DNA from: Gemmatimonadaceae bacterium
GTDB lineage: Bacteria > Gemmatimonadota > Gemmatimonadetes > Gemmatimonadales > Gemmatimonadaceae
DNA: 64,000 nucleotides
Assembly: GCA_019752115.1 (NCBI GenBank)
Contig: JAIEMN010000026.1
Coordinates: forward strand, 1-64,000
Reading direction: 5' to 3'
The notes below the pieces were generated by a model. It saw nothing but the letters and a program-made list of their open reading frames with translations. It was not told the DNA's origin and searched no databases. The position numbers were made by a program, and so were the translations under genes. This document shows positions 25,690-34,145 of this stretch, piece by piece (within the stretch, counting starts at the first letter, position 1; each line of letters begins with the position of its first letter).

Positions 25690-27573
25690 ATGGCAACCAT
25701 CGCTGCCGCGCCCCCGTACACCCAGACCAAGACCGCCCCGTCGAACACGGGGATCTGGTCGTGGCTCACCACGGTGGACCACAAGCGCATCGGGGCGCTC
25801 TACCTGATTTCCGGGCTGTTCTTCTTCGTCTTCGGTGGCCTCGAGGCCGCCGTCATCCGTGCCCAGCTGGCCACGCCGAACGGCAAGATCGTGTCGGCCG
25901 AGATGTACAACCAGCTGTTCACGATGCACGGCACGACGATGATCTTCCTCGCCGTCATGCCCCTCTCGGCGGCGTTCTTCAATTTCCTCATCCCACTCCA
26001 GATCGGCGCCCGTGACGTCGCCTTCCCGCGACTCAACGCGTTCTCGTACTGGGTGTACCTGCTCGGCGGCATCTTCATCACGGTGCCGATCTTCTTCTCG
26101 ATGGCGCCGGACGGTGGGTGGTTCGGCTACGCCCCGCTGAGCACGAAGGCCTTCTCGCCGCAGCACAACATGGATTTCTGGGTGCTCGGCCTCCAGATCC
26201 TGGGTATCTCGTCGCTCGCGGCCGGCTTCAACTTCATCACCACGATCATCAACATGCGGGCCCCCGGCATGTCGCTCATGCGCATGCCGATCTTCACGTG
26301 GATGTCGTTCGTGGTGCAGTTCCTCGTGGTGCTGGCCTTCCCGGTCATCACGATCGCGCTCGTGTTCCTCCAGTTCGACCGCTTCTTCGGCACGAACTTC
26401 TATACGATCGCCAAGGGCGCCGACCCGCTGCTCTGGCAGCACCTGTTCTGGGTGTTCGGCCATCCCGAGGTGTACATCCTGATCCTGCCGGCCTTCGGAC
26501 TCGTCTCCGAAGTGCTGCCGACGTTCTCGCGCAAGCCGCTCTTCGGCTACCCGGTGATGGTGTACTCGGGCATCCTGATCGGCTTCCTCGGCTTCGGCGT
26601 GTGGGCGCACCACATGTTCTCGGTCGGCATGGGCCCGATCGCCGACTCGGTGTTCTCGCTGGCCACGATGCTCATCGCCATTCCGACGGGCGTGAAGATC
26701 TTCAACTGGCTGGCGACGATGTGGGGCGGTCAGATCCGCTTCACGACGGCCATGAAGTTCGCGGTCGGCCTGGTGGGCATGTTCACGATCGGCGGCATCT
26801 CGGGCGTGATGCACTCCTCGCCGCCGGCCGACCTGCAGCAGACGGACACGTACTTCATCGTGGCGCACTTCCACTACGTGCTCTTCGGTGGCTCGGTGTT
26901 CGGCCTGTTCGCCGGCATGTACTACTACTTCCCGAAGGTCACGGGCCGCTTCCTCGACGAGAAGCTCGGCAACTGGCACTTCTGGATCTCGCTGATCGGT
27001 ATGAACCTCACGTTCTTCCCGATGCACTTCAGCGGGCTCCTCGGCATGCCGCGTCGCTACTACCAGTACGATGCGGGGCAGGGCCTCGAGCTGTTCAACA
27101 TGATCTCCACGGTCGGCACGGGGATCCTGATGGTCGGCACGCTCTTCGGCCTGATCAACGTCATGAAGAGCTGGAAGGGGGGGCCGCCGGCGTCGAGCAA
27201 CCCGTGGGGTGCGGCCACGCTCGAGTGGACGATCCCCTCGCCGCCGCCTGACTACAACTTCGCCGAGCTGCCGCAGGTGAAGAGCCGCTATCCGCTCTGG
27301 AACATGAAGGATGGCGCGGAGCTGGTGCACGAAACGACGGCCGCGGAAGAAGCGGGCAAGCGCATCCCGACGGCCGAGGAGCTCGGCATCGTGATGCCGA
27401 ACCCGTCGATCCAGCCGCTCATCGTGGCCTTCGGCATCATCGTGATGTTTGGCGGCCTGTTGTTCATGGATTCGAGCTGGAAGACGGCGACCGCCGTGAT
27501 GCTGGTCGGCGCGGTCATCTGGATCGGCTCGCTCTACAACTGGCTGCTCACGCCCCTCGAGGATCACCACTAA
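25690..27573 (+). CDS. ctaD: Cytochrome c oxidase subunit I
   Basis: A 627-residue catalytic subunit that carries the low-spin haem and the haem-copper centre. Recognisable motifs: TVDHKRIGALYLISG at the start, MFTMHGTTMIFL with a haem ligand His, WVFGHPEVYILILP containing the CuB His and the His-Tyr cross-link, WAHHMFSVG with the CuB His pair, and VAHFHYVLFGG with the haem ligands. The glutamate in GHPEVYI marks an A1-type proton-pumping D-channel. The usual 12 helices appear present, plus C-terminal helices at LIVAFGIIVMFGGLLFM and AVMLVGAVIWIGSLYNW. Located 23 nt after ctaC. Confidence 0.98.
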   Translation: MATIAAAPPYTQTKTAPSNTGIWSWLTTVDHKRIGALYLISGLFFFVFGGLEAAVIRAQLATPNGKIVSAEMYNQLFTMHGTTMIFLAVMPLSAAFFNFLIPLQIGARDVAFPRLNAFSYWVYLLGGIFITVPIFFSMAPDGGWFGYAPLSTKAFSPQHNMDFWVLGLQILGISSLAAGFNFITTIINMRAPGMSLMRMPIFTWMSFVVQFLVVLAFPVITIALVFLQFDRFFGTNFYTIAKGADPLLWQHLFWVFGHPEVYILILPAFGLVSEVLPTFSRKPLFGYPVMVYSGILIGFLGFGVWAHHMFSVGMGPIADSVFSLATMLIAIPTGVKIFNWLATMWGGQIRFTTAMKFAVGLVGMFTIGGISGVMHSSPPADLQQTDTYFIVAHFHYVLFGGSVFGLFAGMYYYFPKVTGRFLDEKLGNWHFWISLIGMNLTFFPMHFSGLLGMPRRYYQYDAGQGLELFNMISTVGTGILMVGTLFGLINVMKSWKGGPPASSNPWGAATLEWTIPSPPPDYNFAELPQVKSRYPLWNMKDGAELVHETTAAEEAGKRIPTAEELGIVMPNPSIQPLIVAFGIIVMFGGLLFMDSSWKTATAVMLVGAVIWIGSLYNWLLTPLEDHH

Positions 27574-27574
27574 G

Positions 27575-28264
27575 ATGACCGCCACCACTGCTCCCGCCGC
27601 CCACGGCGACGGCCACGCACACGCCGGCGGCCATCACACGTCGCTCGGGCTCGACAACCGCAAGATCGCCATTTGGACCTTCATCGGGTCCGAGTGCATG
27701 CTCTTCGCGTCGCTGATCTCCACGTACCTCATCTACAAGGGTCGCAGCCCCGAGGGGCCGTATCCGCACGAGGCGTGGACCAATCCGGCCACCGGCCAGG
27801 TGTTCAAGCCCATCCTGAACATCCCGGTCACGTCCGCCTCGACGTTCGTGCTGCTCATGTCGTCGTTCGCCATGGTGATGGCGCTCGCCGCGGTGCAGAA
27901 CGCCGACAAGCCGAAGCACACGGCTTGGGATCGCATCCGTGAGTCGTCGAAGCTCTGGCTCTGGGCCACGGCGATCCTCGGCACGACGTTCCTCGGCTTC
28001 CAGGCCTACGAGTTCACGTCGTTCATCCACGAAGGGCTCACGATCCGCACGAACCTGTTCGGCTCGAGCTTCTTCACGCTGACCGGCTTCCATGGCGCGC
28101 ACGTGACCGCCGGTGTGCTCTGGCTGCTCACGCTGCTGGCGATCGACTACAAGCGCGGTCTCAAGCCGTCGGACGCGTTGCTCGTCGACATCGCCGCGCT
28201 GTACTGGCACTTCGTCGACGTCGTGTGGATCGCGATCTTCACGCTCGTTTACCTGATTCAGTGA
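27575..28264 (+). CDS. ctaE: Cytochrome c oxidase subunit III
   Basis: A 229-residue membrane protein of the haem-copper oxidase subunit III family, starting one base after ctaD. The N-terminus is His-rich (HGDGHAHAGGHH), then IAIWTFIGSECMLFASLIST, a stretch of five helices, FQAYEFTS, GSSFFTLTGFHGAHVTAG with the family His residues, and ALYWHFVDVVWIAIFTLVYL at the end. Subunit III stabilises subunit I and feeds the D-channel. It is clearly the third gene of the ctaCDEF operon. Confidence 0.97.
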   Translation: MTATTAPAAHGDGHAHAGGHHTSLGLDNRKIAIWTFIGSECMLFASLISTYLIYKGRSPEGPYPHEAWTNPATGQVFKPILNIPVTSASTFVLLMSSFAMVMALAAVQNADKPKHTAWDRIRESSKLWLWATAILGTTFLGFQAYEFTSFIHEGLTIRTNLFGSSFFTLTGFHGAHVTAGVLWLLTLLAIDYKRGLKPSDALLVDIAALYWHFVDVVWIAIFTLVYLIQ

Positions 28265-28271
28265 GGCGATG

Positions 28272-28613
28272 ATGGCTGACCACGCACACGCACACGCCCA
28301 CGCCCACGAAGAGCATCACCCGGACTTCTCGACGTACTGGAAGATCGCGGTGATCCTCACGGTCATCACGATCGTCGAAGTCGCGGCCTACTACATCCCG
28401 TCGTTCGTCGCCAGCGCGGCGTTCGTCCCGAGTCTGCTGATCATGTCGGCGGTGAAGTTCTACATCGTCGTCATGTACTACATGCACCTCAAGTACGACA
28501 ACAAGCTGTTCCGGGCGCTCTTCACCGGCCCGTTGATTGTGGCCGCGCTGACGCTGATCGGGTTGATGTTCCTGTTCTCGAAGTTGGTGCTGCGGTTGGG
28601 CGTCATCTCGTAA
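28272..28613 (+). CDS. ctaF: Cytochrome c oxidase subunit IV (prokaryotic type)
   Basis: A 113-residue protein with three transmembrane helices: WKIAVILTVITIVEVAAYY, VPSLLIMSAVKFYIVVMYYM and FTGPLIVAALTLIGLMFLFS. MYYMHLKYD is the hallmark of the COX4_pro family. The N-terminus is a short His-rich stretch (HAHAHAHAHEEHH) that could buffer metal. Two adjacent ATGs occur (28269 and 28272); I prefer the second because it is better spaced from GAGG at 28263. The stop is followed after 0 nt by a perfect 84-bp palindrome. Confidence 0.9.
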   Translation: MADHAHAHAHAHEEHHPDFSTYWKIAVILTVITIVEVAAYYIPSFVASAAFVPSLLIMSAVKFYIVVMYYMHLKYDNKLFRALFTGPLIVAALTLIGLMFLFSKLVLRLGVIS

Positions 28614-28697
28614 ACCCGTGAACCCCAAACCCAAGAACCCCAAACTCCAAACTGATCAGTTTGGAGTTTGGGGTTCTTGGGTTTGGGGTTCACGGGT
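28614..28697. repeat. Perfect 84-bp palindrome, family 1 copy 2
   Basis: Every base of the left half (28614-28655) pairs with the right half (28656-28697), with no spacer, centred on TGATCA. The text is CCCGTGAACCCCAAACCC followed by further AACCCCAAACT units. It begins at the base after the ctaF stop codon and ends 18 nt before ctaG. As RNA it would form an extreme hairpin, presumably ending or attenuating transcription of ctaCDEF; as DNA it could extrude a cruciform. Confidence 0.97.
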
Positions 28698-28715
28698 CTT
28701 TCGCTAGCTTTCAGC

Positions 28716-29627
28716 ATGCTCCACCCCGTCGCCCGCCTCGCGCTTTCTGACTTCTCCGTGCACCCGAGCACCGCGATTGGCATCGCGGCCTTTGCCGGCG
28801 TGTACCTGTGGCGTGCGAAGCAGGGGCCCTCGGCGGCGGATCGCTTTCCGGCGGGCGTGACCGCGGAGACCGCGACCGCGGCGCAACTCGACCTGGCGGC
28901 GGCGCCGGCGGGGCCGACGCCGCTGCAGCAGCTGGCGTTCTTCACGGCGCTCGCGCTGCTCTTTTTCACGCTGAACGGGCCGCTCCACGACCTGAGCGAC
29001 TTCTACCTGTTCAGCGCGCACATGGTGCAGCACCTGATCCTCACGCTGGTGGTGCCGCCGCTGATGATTGCCGGCACGCCGGGGTGGATGCTGCGGCCGC
29101 TGCTGCGCGTCGCGCTCCTCGGGCGTCTGGCCAAGAAGCACACCGGCATTGTGGCGTGCTTCGTGTGGTTCAATCTCGTGCTCGCGTTCTGGCATCTGCC
29201 GCCCAACTACAACCTCGCGCTGGCGAACCATCCGGTGCACATCGTGCAGCACCTGATGTTCATCGCCGTGAGCGTGCTGATGTGGTGGCCGCTGATGTCG
29301 CCGCTCCCCGAGCTGCCACGCGCGGCGTACCCGGCGCAGATGCTCTACTGCTTCCTGATGGTCATTCCGATGTCGATCATCTCGATCTACATCGCCATGA
29401 CCGATACGCTGCTCTATCCGGCGTACGCGACGGCGCCGCGCCTCCTCGGCATCACGCCGATGCAGGACCAGCAGTACGGCGGGTTGATCATGTGGATCCC
29501 CGGCGGTGTCTTCTTCTACGCGGTGATGACGGTGGTGTTCTTCAAGTGGTCCAAGCGCGGGGAAGACAGCGAAGCGAGCGCGCAGGTCGGGTGGGTGGCG
29601 CCGACCAACGCCGAGACGGCGCACTGA
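28716..29627 (+). CDS. ctaG: Cytochrome c oxidase assembly factor, CtaG/caa3 type
   Basis: A 303-residue membrane protein of the caa3_CtaG family, which helps insert copper into caa3 oxidases. Motifs: FFTALALLFFTLNGPLHDLS, FSAHMVQHLILTLVVPPLMI with the conserved HMxQH pattern, FWHLPPNY, and HIVQHLMFI. About seven transmembrane helices. I use the ATG at 28716, since the longer frame runs back through the palindrome. Placement directly after ctaCDEF supports the role. The stop overlaps the next ATG (TGATG). Confidence 0.93.
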   Translation: MLHPVARLALSDFSVHPSTAIGIAAFAGVYLWRAKQGPSAADRFPAGVTAETATAAQLDLAAAPAGPTPLQQLAFFTALALLFFTLNGPLHDLSDFYLFSAHMVQHLILTLVVPPLMIAGTPGWMLRPLLRVALLGRLAKKHTGIVACFVWFNLVLAFWHLPPNYNLALANHPVHIVQHLMFIAVSVLMWWPLMSPLPELPRAAYPAQMLYCFLMVIPMSIISIYIAMTDTLLYPAYATAPRLLGITPMQDQQYGGLIMWIPGGVFFYAVMTVVFFKWSKRGEDSEASAQVGWVAPTNAETAH

Positions 29628-30043
29628 TGCCGCCGCGCCGTCCTCGGAGCGAGCCGCCACGTCGCCCGCGTGGCGAGTCACCTCGCCCGTCATCGGGATC
29701 GCCAGCCCGATCGTCCTCGCGGGCGCCCGCGGGTGGCGCCGATCGGGTGCACCGCGTGTTCGAAGTGCCGGCGAAGGCCGTGTACGCGGCGGTCAACGAT
29801 CCCTCGCGACGGAACTGGGCGCCAGAGCCGGGCTTCCGCGTCGTGAGCGCGCTCGCGCCACGGTTCGTCCGGTTCGATCTACCCAGCGGTGGGCAGGTCA
29901 GCCTCGCGATCGAACGCCAGGGAAATGCGCGCTGCGCGGTGGCGATCGAGTTCAGCGGGGTCGCCGATGCGCACCAGGCCGCCGCGCAATGGCGCGACGG
30001 CCTGGCCGCTCTCGCAGAAATGCTCGACTACGACTGGGACTGA
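29627..30043 (+). CDS. Small SRPBCC (START-like) domain protein
   Basis: A 138-residue protein whose ATG overlaps the ctaG stop. Residues 1-38 are a basic Pro/Arg/Ser tail (PPRRPRSEPPRRPRGESPRP), which is low in complexity. Residues 40-138 match the SRPBCC ligand-binding fold: HRVFEVPAKAVYAAVNDPSR at the start and QWRDGLAALAEMLDYDW for the C-terminal helix. Related domains bind lipids, polyketides or Hsp90-type partners; the ligand here is unknown. Coupling to ctaG could indicate a membrane or haem-related role, but that is inference. Confidence 0.72.
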   Translation: MPPRRPRSEPPRRPRGESPRPSSGSPARSSSRAPAGGADRVHRVFEVPAKAVYAAVNDPSRRNWAPEPGFRVVSALAPRFVRFDLPSGGQVSLAIERQGNARCAVAIEFSGVADAHQAAAQWRDGLAALAEMLDYDWD

Positions 30044-30053
30044 GCGCGCGCTC

Positions 30054-30545
30054 CTACTCCTGCGCGCCGGCCAGCACTGCGCTGACGCGACTCGGCAGCG
30101 CCGGGTGCTGCCGCCACATGTAGAGGCCCATGGCGGCCGACGCGATCAGGTTGGCCACGAAAACCTGTGCCCAGGTCAGGGTGCCGAACCCTTCGGCGAG
30201 GACCGACGTCCACCCGACCCAGCCCACTTCGAAGGCCACAAAGAGGCCGGCGAAGCCGATGAAGGCCGACGGTACGCGCTCCGCGTGGTTCACCACCCAC
30301 GAGAAGAGCAGGCCGATGCCGCAGAAGAGGGTGAAGTGAAACACGGTGTAGAGCAGGAAGGCGCCGGCGCGGCTGGGCAGGTCTCCCTGCAGGAAGAGCG
30401 TGCCGAGCGAACCGCCGAGCATCACCGGGGTGTCGAAGATGTGTCCTTCGACCGCGTCGAGGATGCCGAACCACGCCGCGATGGCGGTGGCGCCGATCAG
30501 GCCGGCAGAAATCCCTTCCCGTACGACTGCGTTGTTCGAGGCCAT
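30054..30545 (-). CDS. Four-helix inner-membrane protein of unknown function
   Basis: A 163-residue protein with four hydrophobic segments: GISAGLIGATAIAAWFGILD, AFLLYTVFHFTLFCGIGLLF, FIGFAGLFVAFEVGWVGW and VFVANLIASAAMGLYMW. No family is recognised. The ATG at 30545 has a strong ribosome-binding site AGGAGGG 9 nt upstream, which decides the start. It converges with the SRPBCC gene and diverges from the lipoprotein gene; a 15-bp inverted repeat lies in the divergent region. Confidence 0.8.
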   Translation of the reverse strand: MASNNAVVREGISAGLIGATAIAAWFGILDAVEGHIFDTPVMLGGSLGTLFLQGDLPSRAGAFLLYTVFHFTLFCGIGLLFSWVVNHAERVPSAFIGFAGLFVAFEVGWVGWTSVLAEGFGTLTWAQVFVANLIASAAMGLYMWRQHPALPSRVSAVLAGAQE

Positions 30546-30606
30546 CAGTCCAATCCCTCCTCGTTCGGGTGCGCGAGGTTGCCCCTCGACAAACCTCGCT
30601 GACGCT

Positions 30607-30621
30607 GTCACTCTGAGTGAC
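30607..30621. promoter_or_regulatory. Operator-like inverted repeat GTCACT-CTG-AGTGAC
   Basis: A perfect 6-bp inverted repeat with a 3-bp spacer lies between the divergent membrane-protein and lipoprotein genes (30546-30670). The size fits a dimeric regulator site. No T-run follows, so a terminator is unlikely. The regulator is unknown. Confidence 0.45.
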
Positions 30622-30670
30622 CGTGAGGCAGCCCACCCCGTTGATGTACCACCTGCCAGGTGAACCCGCC

Positions 30671-31255
30671 ATGAATTCGACCCCCCACGTCCGTAACGGT
30701 TCACTTGTACTGGCGGTCTGGATTGCCGGTCTGGCGGCCTGTGGCGGGACGCCGAAGGATCAGGCCTCACCTGCCGGCAACAAGCAGGCCGCCAAGGGCC
30801 CCGCCTGCACCAGCCCCGATACCACCCCGGTCTCCCTGGCCGTGCTCGAGTACATCAAGACGGCCTCCCCGCTGCCCCAGCGCTATCTCTCCGCCTACGG
30901 CACCGACTCGGCCGTCCCCGAGGACGGCTTCAAGGTGCTGCAGGCCAAGGGCCCGACCTACTTCTGGAACGGCGACCCCAAGGCGCAGGCGCAGGTGAAG
31001 ACCAAGCTGGCCGATGTCGGGCCGTACACCACCATGCTGGTGATCTACCGCGGCAAGACCGAGACCGACAACGGCAACACGGTGACGGTGAACCTCCGCG
31101 GGCACTACGTGGGCGGCGATCATGACGGCAAGAGCTCGCCCGATCGTGCGATCGAGGTGAAGTGTGACTCGACCGGCTGGCGGCTCACGGCGCCCCAGAA
31201 GCCCACCCCGGCGCCCGCGCCGGTCCCCGCGCCAACGCCCGCCAAGCAGCCGTGA
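30671..31255 (+). CDS. Predicted lipoprotein of unknown function
   Basis: A 194-residue protein with a lipoprotein signal ending IAGLAACGG. The mature part (about residues 30-180) contains VSLAVLEYIKTASPLPQRYL and YTTMLVIYRGKTETDNGNT, with no recognised domain. The C-terminus is a proline-alanine tail (PTPAPAPVPAPTPAKQP), possibly a periplasm- or wall-spanning linker. The ATG at 30671 is used because it sits correctly before the signal. The stop overlaps the GTG of the following NagX-like gene. Confidence 0.8.
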   Translation: MNSTPHVRNGSLVLAVWIAGLAACGGTPKDQASPAGNKQAAKGPACTSPDTTPVSLAVLEYIKTASPLPQRYLSAYGTDSAVPEDGFKVLQAKGPTYFWNGDPKAQAQVKTKLADVGPYTTMLVIYRGKTETDNGNTVTVNLRGHYVGGDHDGKSSPDRAIEVKCDSTGWRLTAPQKPTPAPAPVPAPTPAKQP

Positions 31256-32463
31256 GCGCGCGCGCCGAGCGGCTCATCTCGCTGGATGTCTTCCGCGGCA
31301 TGACCGTCGCGGGGATGCTGCTCGTCAACAACCCGGGAACGTGGTCCGCGATCTATCCGCCGCTCGAGCACGCCGAGTGGAACGGGTGGACGCCCACGGA
31401 TCTGATCTTCCCGTTCTTTCTGTTCATTGTCGGGATCACCACCGAGCTGTCGCTGCGCGCGCGACGGGCGCGCGGCGACGATGAATCGGCGATCCTGCGT
31501 CAGATCCTCAAGCGCGGCGCGCTGATCTTCCTGTTCGGCTTCCTGCTGTCGGGCTTCCCGTTCTTTACGTGGCCGCCCAATCTGCCGGGCGCTGGCCTGG
31601 GTGAGCGCGTGATGGATCGCCTCGAGCATTGGCGCGTGATGGGCGTCCTGCAGCGCATCGGTGTGGCGTATCTGCTCGGTGGGCTGCTCACCTGGCGGAC
31701 TACGCTCCGCCAGCAGGTCGTCATCGTGGCCGCGTTGCTCTTCGGCTACTGGGCGCTGCAGACCCTCGTGCCGGTGCCGGACACCGGCATCCCCGGGCGC
31801 TTCGTGCTCGACAAGCCCGAGCAGTTGCTGAGCGCCTGGCTCGATCGCGCCGTCTTCGGGGTCAATCACCTGTGGAGCGGTTCGAAGACCTGGGACCCGG
31901 AAGGACTGCTGAGCACGATCCCGGCGGTGGGGACGATGATGCTCGGCACGTTCTCGGGGAAATGGATCGCGCGACAGACGCAGCCGCTCACGGATCGGCT
32001 CGCGGGGTTGTTTGCGGCCGGTGCGATCGCGATGATGCTCGGACTGATGTGGAACTGGGTGTTTCCGATCAACAAGAGCATCTGGACGAGCTCCTACGTG
32101 CTCTTCACGGCCGGTATGGGCGCGGTGTCGCTCGCGACGTGCATGTGGATCATCGATGTCATGCAGTGGCGGCGGTGGACCTTTCCGTTCGTCGTGTACG
32201 GCACGAACCCGATGCTGGCGTTCCTGGGCTCCGGGCTGATGGCGCGGTGCATCGCGTCGATCTGGACCTGGGAAACGGCGCCGGGCGCCCAGCCGGGCCT
32301 GCCGGGCACCCGGATCTCTGCGCAGACATTCGTGTTCAAGACGGTCTATGCGTCATGGCTTCCGCCGCGGGAAGCCTCGCTGGCCTATGCGGTCTGCTTC
32401 GTGCTGCTCTGGTTCCTGATTCTCTGGGCCGCCTGGAAGCGCGGGTACGTTCTCAAGGTGTGA
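31252..32463 (+). CDS. NagX/HGSNAT-like membrane acyltransferase (DUF5009)
   Basis: A 403-residue protein with about ten transmembrane helices, resembling heparan-alpha-glucosaminide N-acetyltransferase and bacterial NagX. Family motifs: RLISLDVFRGMTVAGMLLVN, PTDLIFPFFLFIVGITTELS, RVMGVLQRIGVAYLLGGLL and a C-terminal FPFVVYGTNPMLAF. In heparan acetyltransferases these transfer acetyl groups across the membrane to amino sugars; in NagX a transport or processing role for chitin sugars is proposed. Start GTG overlaps the lipoprotein stop by 4 nt. The TGA overlaps the next ATG. Confidence 0.88.
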   Translation: MSARAERLISLDVFRGMTVAGMLLVNNPGTWSAIYPPLEHAEWNGWTPTDLIFPFFLFIVGITTELSLRARRARGDDESAILRQILKRGALIFLFGFLLSGFPFFTWPPNLPGAGLGERVMDRLEHWRVMGVLQRIGVAYLLGGLLTWRTTLRQQVVIVAALLFGYWALQTLVPVPDTGIPGRFVLDKPEQLLSAWLDRAVFGVNHLWSGSKTWDPEGLLSTIPAVGTMMLGTFSGKWIARQTQPLTDRLAGLFAAGAIAMMLGLMWNWVFPINKSIWTSSYVLFTAGMGAVSLATCMWIIDVMQWRRWTFPFVVYGTNPMLAFLGSGLMARCIASIWTWETAPGAQPGLPGTRISAQTFVFKTVYASWLPPREASLAYAVCFVLLWFLILWAAWKRGYVLKV

Positions 32464-34082
32464 TGCCTCTGTTGCTCTCTGTTCGACGCGTGATTCGCGT
32501 GGTGACCGGTACGCTGCTGGCCGTCGGGACCACGCTCGTGGTGCCGACGGCGGTCCGGGCCGCGCCCGCCGCCCAGCAGCAAAGCAAGAAGCGTCAGCCC
32601 AAGCGACCCGCCGTCACCAAGAAGCGCCCCGCCACGCGCGCCTCGCGCGGGACCACCCGACGGACACGCACGCCGGTGGTCCCGGTCCTGCGCTACACCA
32701 CGCCGCGTGGCGCCGCGGCGCTGAGCGCCGATCTCGCGACGCTGCTGACCAGCCGGACGCGCACCGGCGAATGGGGCGCGATGGTCATCAGCATCTCGCG
32801 CGGCGATACGCTCTTTGCGCACCAGCCCGACCAGCAGATCGTGCCGGCCAGTACGATGAAGCTGTTCACGTCGGCCATCGCGCTCGATCGCCTGGGACCG
32901 GAGCATGCCTTCAGCACTGACGTGCTGCGTGAGGGGAGCTTCGATCCCGTCACCGGCACGCTGCGCGGCAATCTCATTCTGCGGGGGGATGGCGATCCGT
33001 CGCTCTCGCCGCGCTTCATCCGCGGCGGGCCCGACGCGCCGATGACGATGCTCGCGCAGTTCACGGCCGGCGCCGGGATCAAGCGCGTCATGGGCGATCT
33101 CATTGCCGATGCGAGTGCGTTCGAATCCCGTCGCATCCCCGAAGGCTGGCTCACTCGCTACGCCGGCGCCGGCTACGCGGCCCCGTTCTCGGCGCTCTCG
33201 CTGGACGAGAACATCGTCATCGTGGGGGTCAGCAGCGCCGGCGGGTCGGCCAAGGTGTTCCTCGAACCGGCCACCACCGGGCTCTCGATCACGAACACCG
33301 TGCGCGTGGTGGCCGGCGGCGGCTCGCGCATCAGTGCGCGGCGCGTGGGCGATGATCGGGTGGTGGTGTCCGGCACGATCGGCGCGCGCGCCGGGACGGT
33401 GCGCTATCAGCTGGTGGTGGGCGATCCGGTGACGTTCACCGGTGGCGCGTTCCGCTCGGCGCTCGAGGCGCAGGGGGTCCGTATTGAGGGGCAGCTCAAG
33501 GTGGGCCGCACCCCCGATGGGGCCACGCTGGTGACCAGCCTGCCGTCGCCTCCGCTTGCCAAGCTCATCTCGGTGATGAACCGCGAAAGCATCAACCACC
33601 TCGCCGAGATGCTCTTCCGCAACGCCCCGCGCGGTGTTGAGCGCAAGGGGATCGGCTCGGCGGAGACGGGCAACGCCACGTTGCAGGAGTTCCTCACGCG
33701 TCAGGTTGGCGCGCGCGGGGATGCCGTGGTCGCCAGTGATGGCAGTGGCCTGTCGGTGCTCGATCGCGTCACGCCGCGCGCCATGGTCCAGCTCCTCGAC
33801 CACGCGCACCACGCCAGCTGGGGCAGCGCCTTCCATGCCTCCCTGCCGGTGGCGGGGGAATCGGAGCTGCTGCGCAATCGCATGCGCGCCACGCCGGCGC
33901 AGGGGAACCTGCATGCGAAAACCGGCACGACCAATGACGTCATTGGTCTTGCCGGTTACGTCACCGCCGAGAACGGCGAGATTCTGGCCTTCGCCTTCCT
34001 GTACAACGGCCGCGATCGCTGGGCGGCGCGGGAGACGATCGATGCGATGGGGCCGACGTTGGCGGCGTTTAGTCGGGATTGA
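32463..34082 (+). CDS. dacB: D-alanyl-D-alanine carboxypeptidase/endopeptidase (PBP4, DacB)
   Basis: A 539-residue peptidoglycan DD-peptidase. A signal peptide (about residues 1-33) is followed by an unusual Lys/Arg-rich stretch (41-70). Catalytic motifs: STMK (S130, K133), a region matching the second motif as SDGSGLS, and KTG at 486-488 in HAKTGTT. The segment between the first and second motifs holds the PBP4-type insertions. It should trim or open peptide cross-links in the periplasm. The ATG overlaps the NagX stop (TGATG), and a 15-bp tandem repeat fills the gap after the stop. Confidence 0.93.
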   Translation: MPLLLSVRRVIRVVTGTLLAVGTTLVVPTAVRAAPAAQQQSKKRQPKRPAVTKKRPATRASRGTTRRTRTPVVPVLRYTTPRGAAALSADLATLLTSRTRTGEWGAMVISISRGDTLFAHQPDQQIVPASTMKLFTSAIALDRLGPEHAFSTDVLREGSFDPVTGTLRGNLILRGDGDPSLSPRFIRGGPDAPMTMLAQFTAGAGIKRVMGDLIADASAFESRRIPEGWLTRYAGAGYAAPFSALSLDENIVIVGVSSAGGSAKVFLEPATTGLSITNTVRVVAGGGSRISARRVGDDRVVVSGTIGARAGTVRYQLVVGDPVTFTGGAFRSALEAQGVRIEGQLKVGRTPDGATLVTSLPSPPLAKLISVMNRESINHLAEMLFRNAPRGVERKGIGSAETGNATLQEFLTRQVGARGDAVVASDGSGLSVLDRVTPRAMVQLLDHAHHASWGSAFHASLPVAGESELLRNRMRATPAQGNLHAKTGTTNDVIGLAGYVTAENGEILAFAFLYNGRDRWAARETIDAMGPTLAAFSRD

Positions 34083-34086
34083 ACGG

Positions 34087-34142
34087 CGTACGGCGGAAAG
34101 ACGAACTGCGGGAAGACATACGGCGGGAAGACGTACGACGGT
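34087..34142. repeat. 15-bp tandem repeat, non-coding copy
   Basis: About 3.7 units of the type CGTACGGCGGGAAGA between the convergent ends of dacB and the first Big2 lipoprotein gene, filling almost all of the 63-bp gap. The unit is the same as that repeated within coding sequence at 52301-52428 and 60196-60294. Confidence 0.88.
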
Positions 34143-34145
34143 CTT

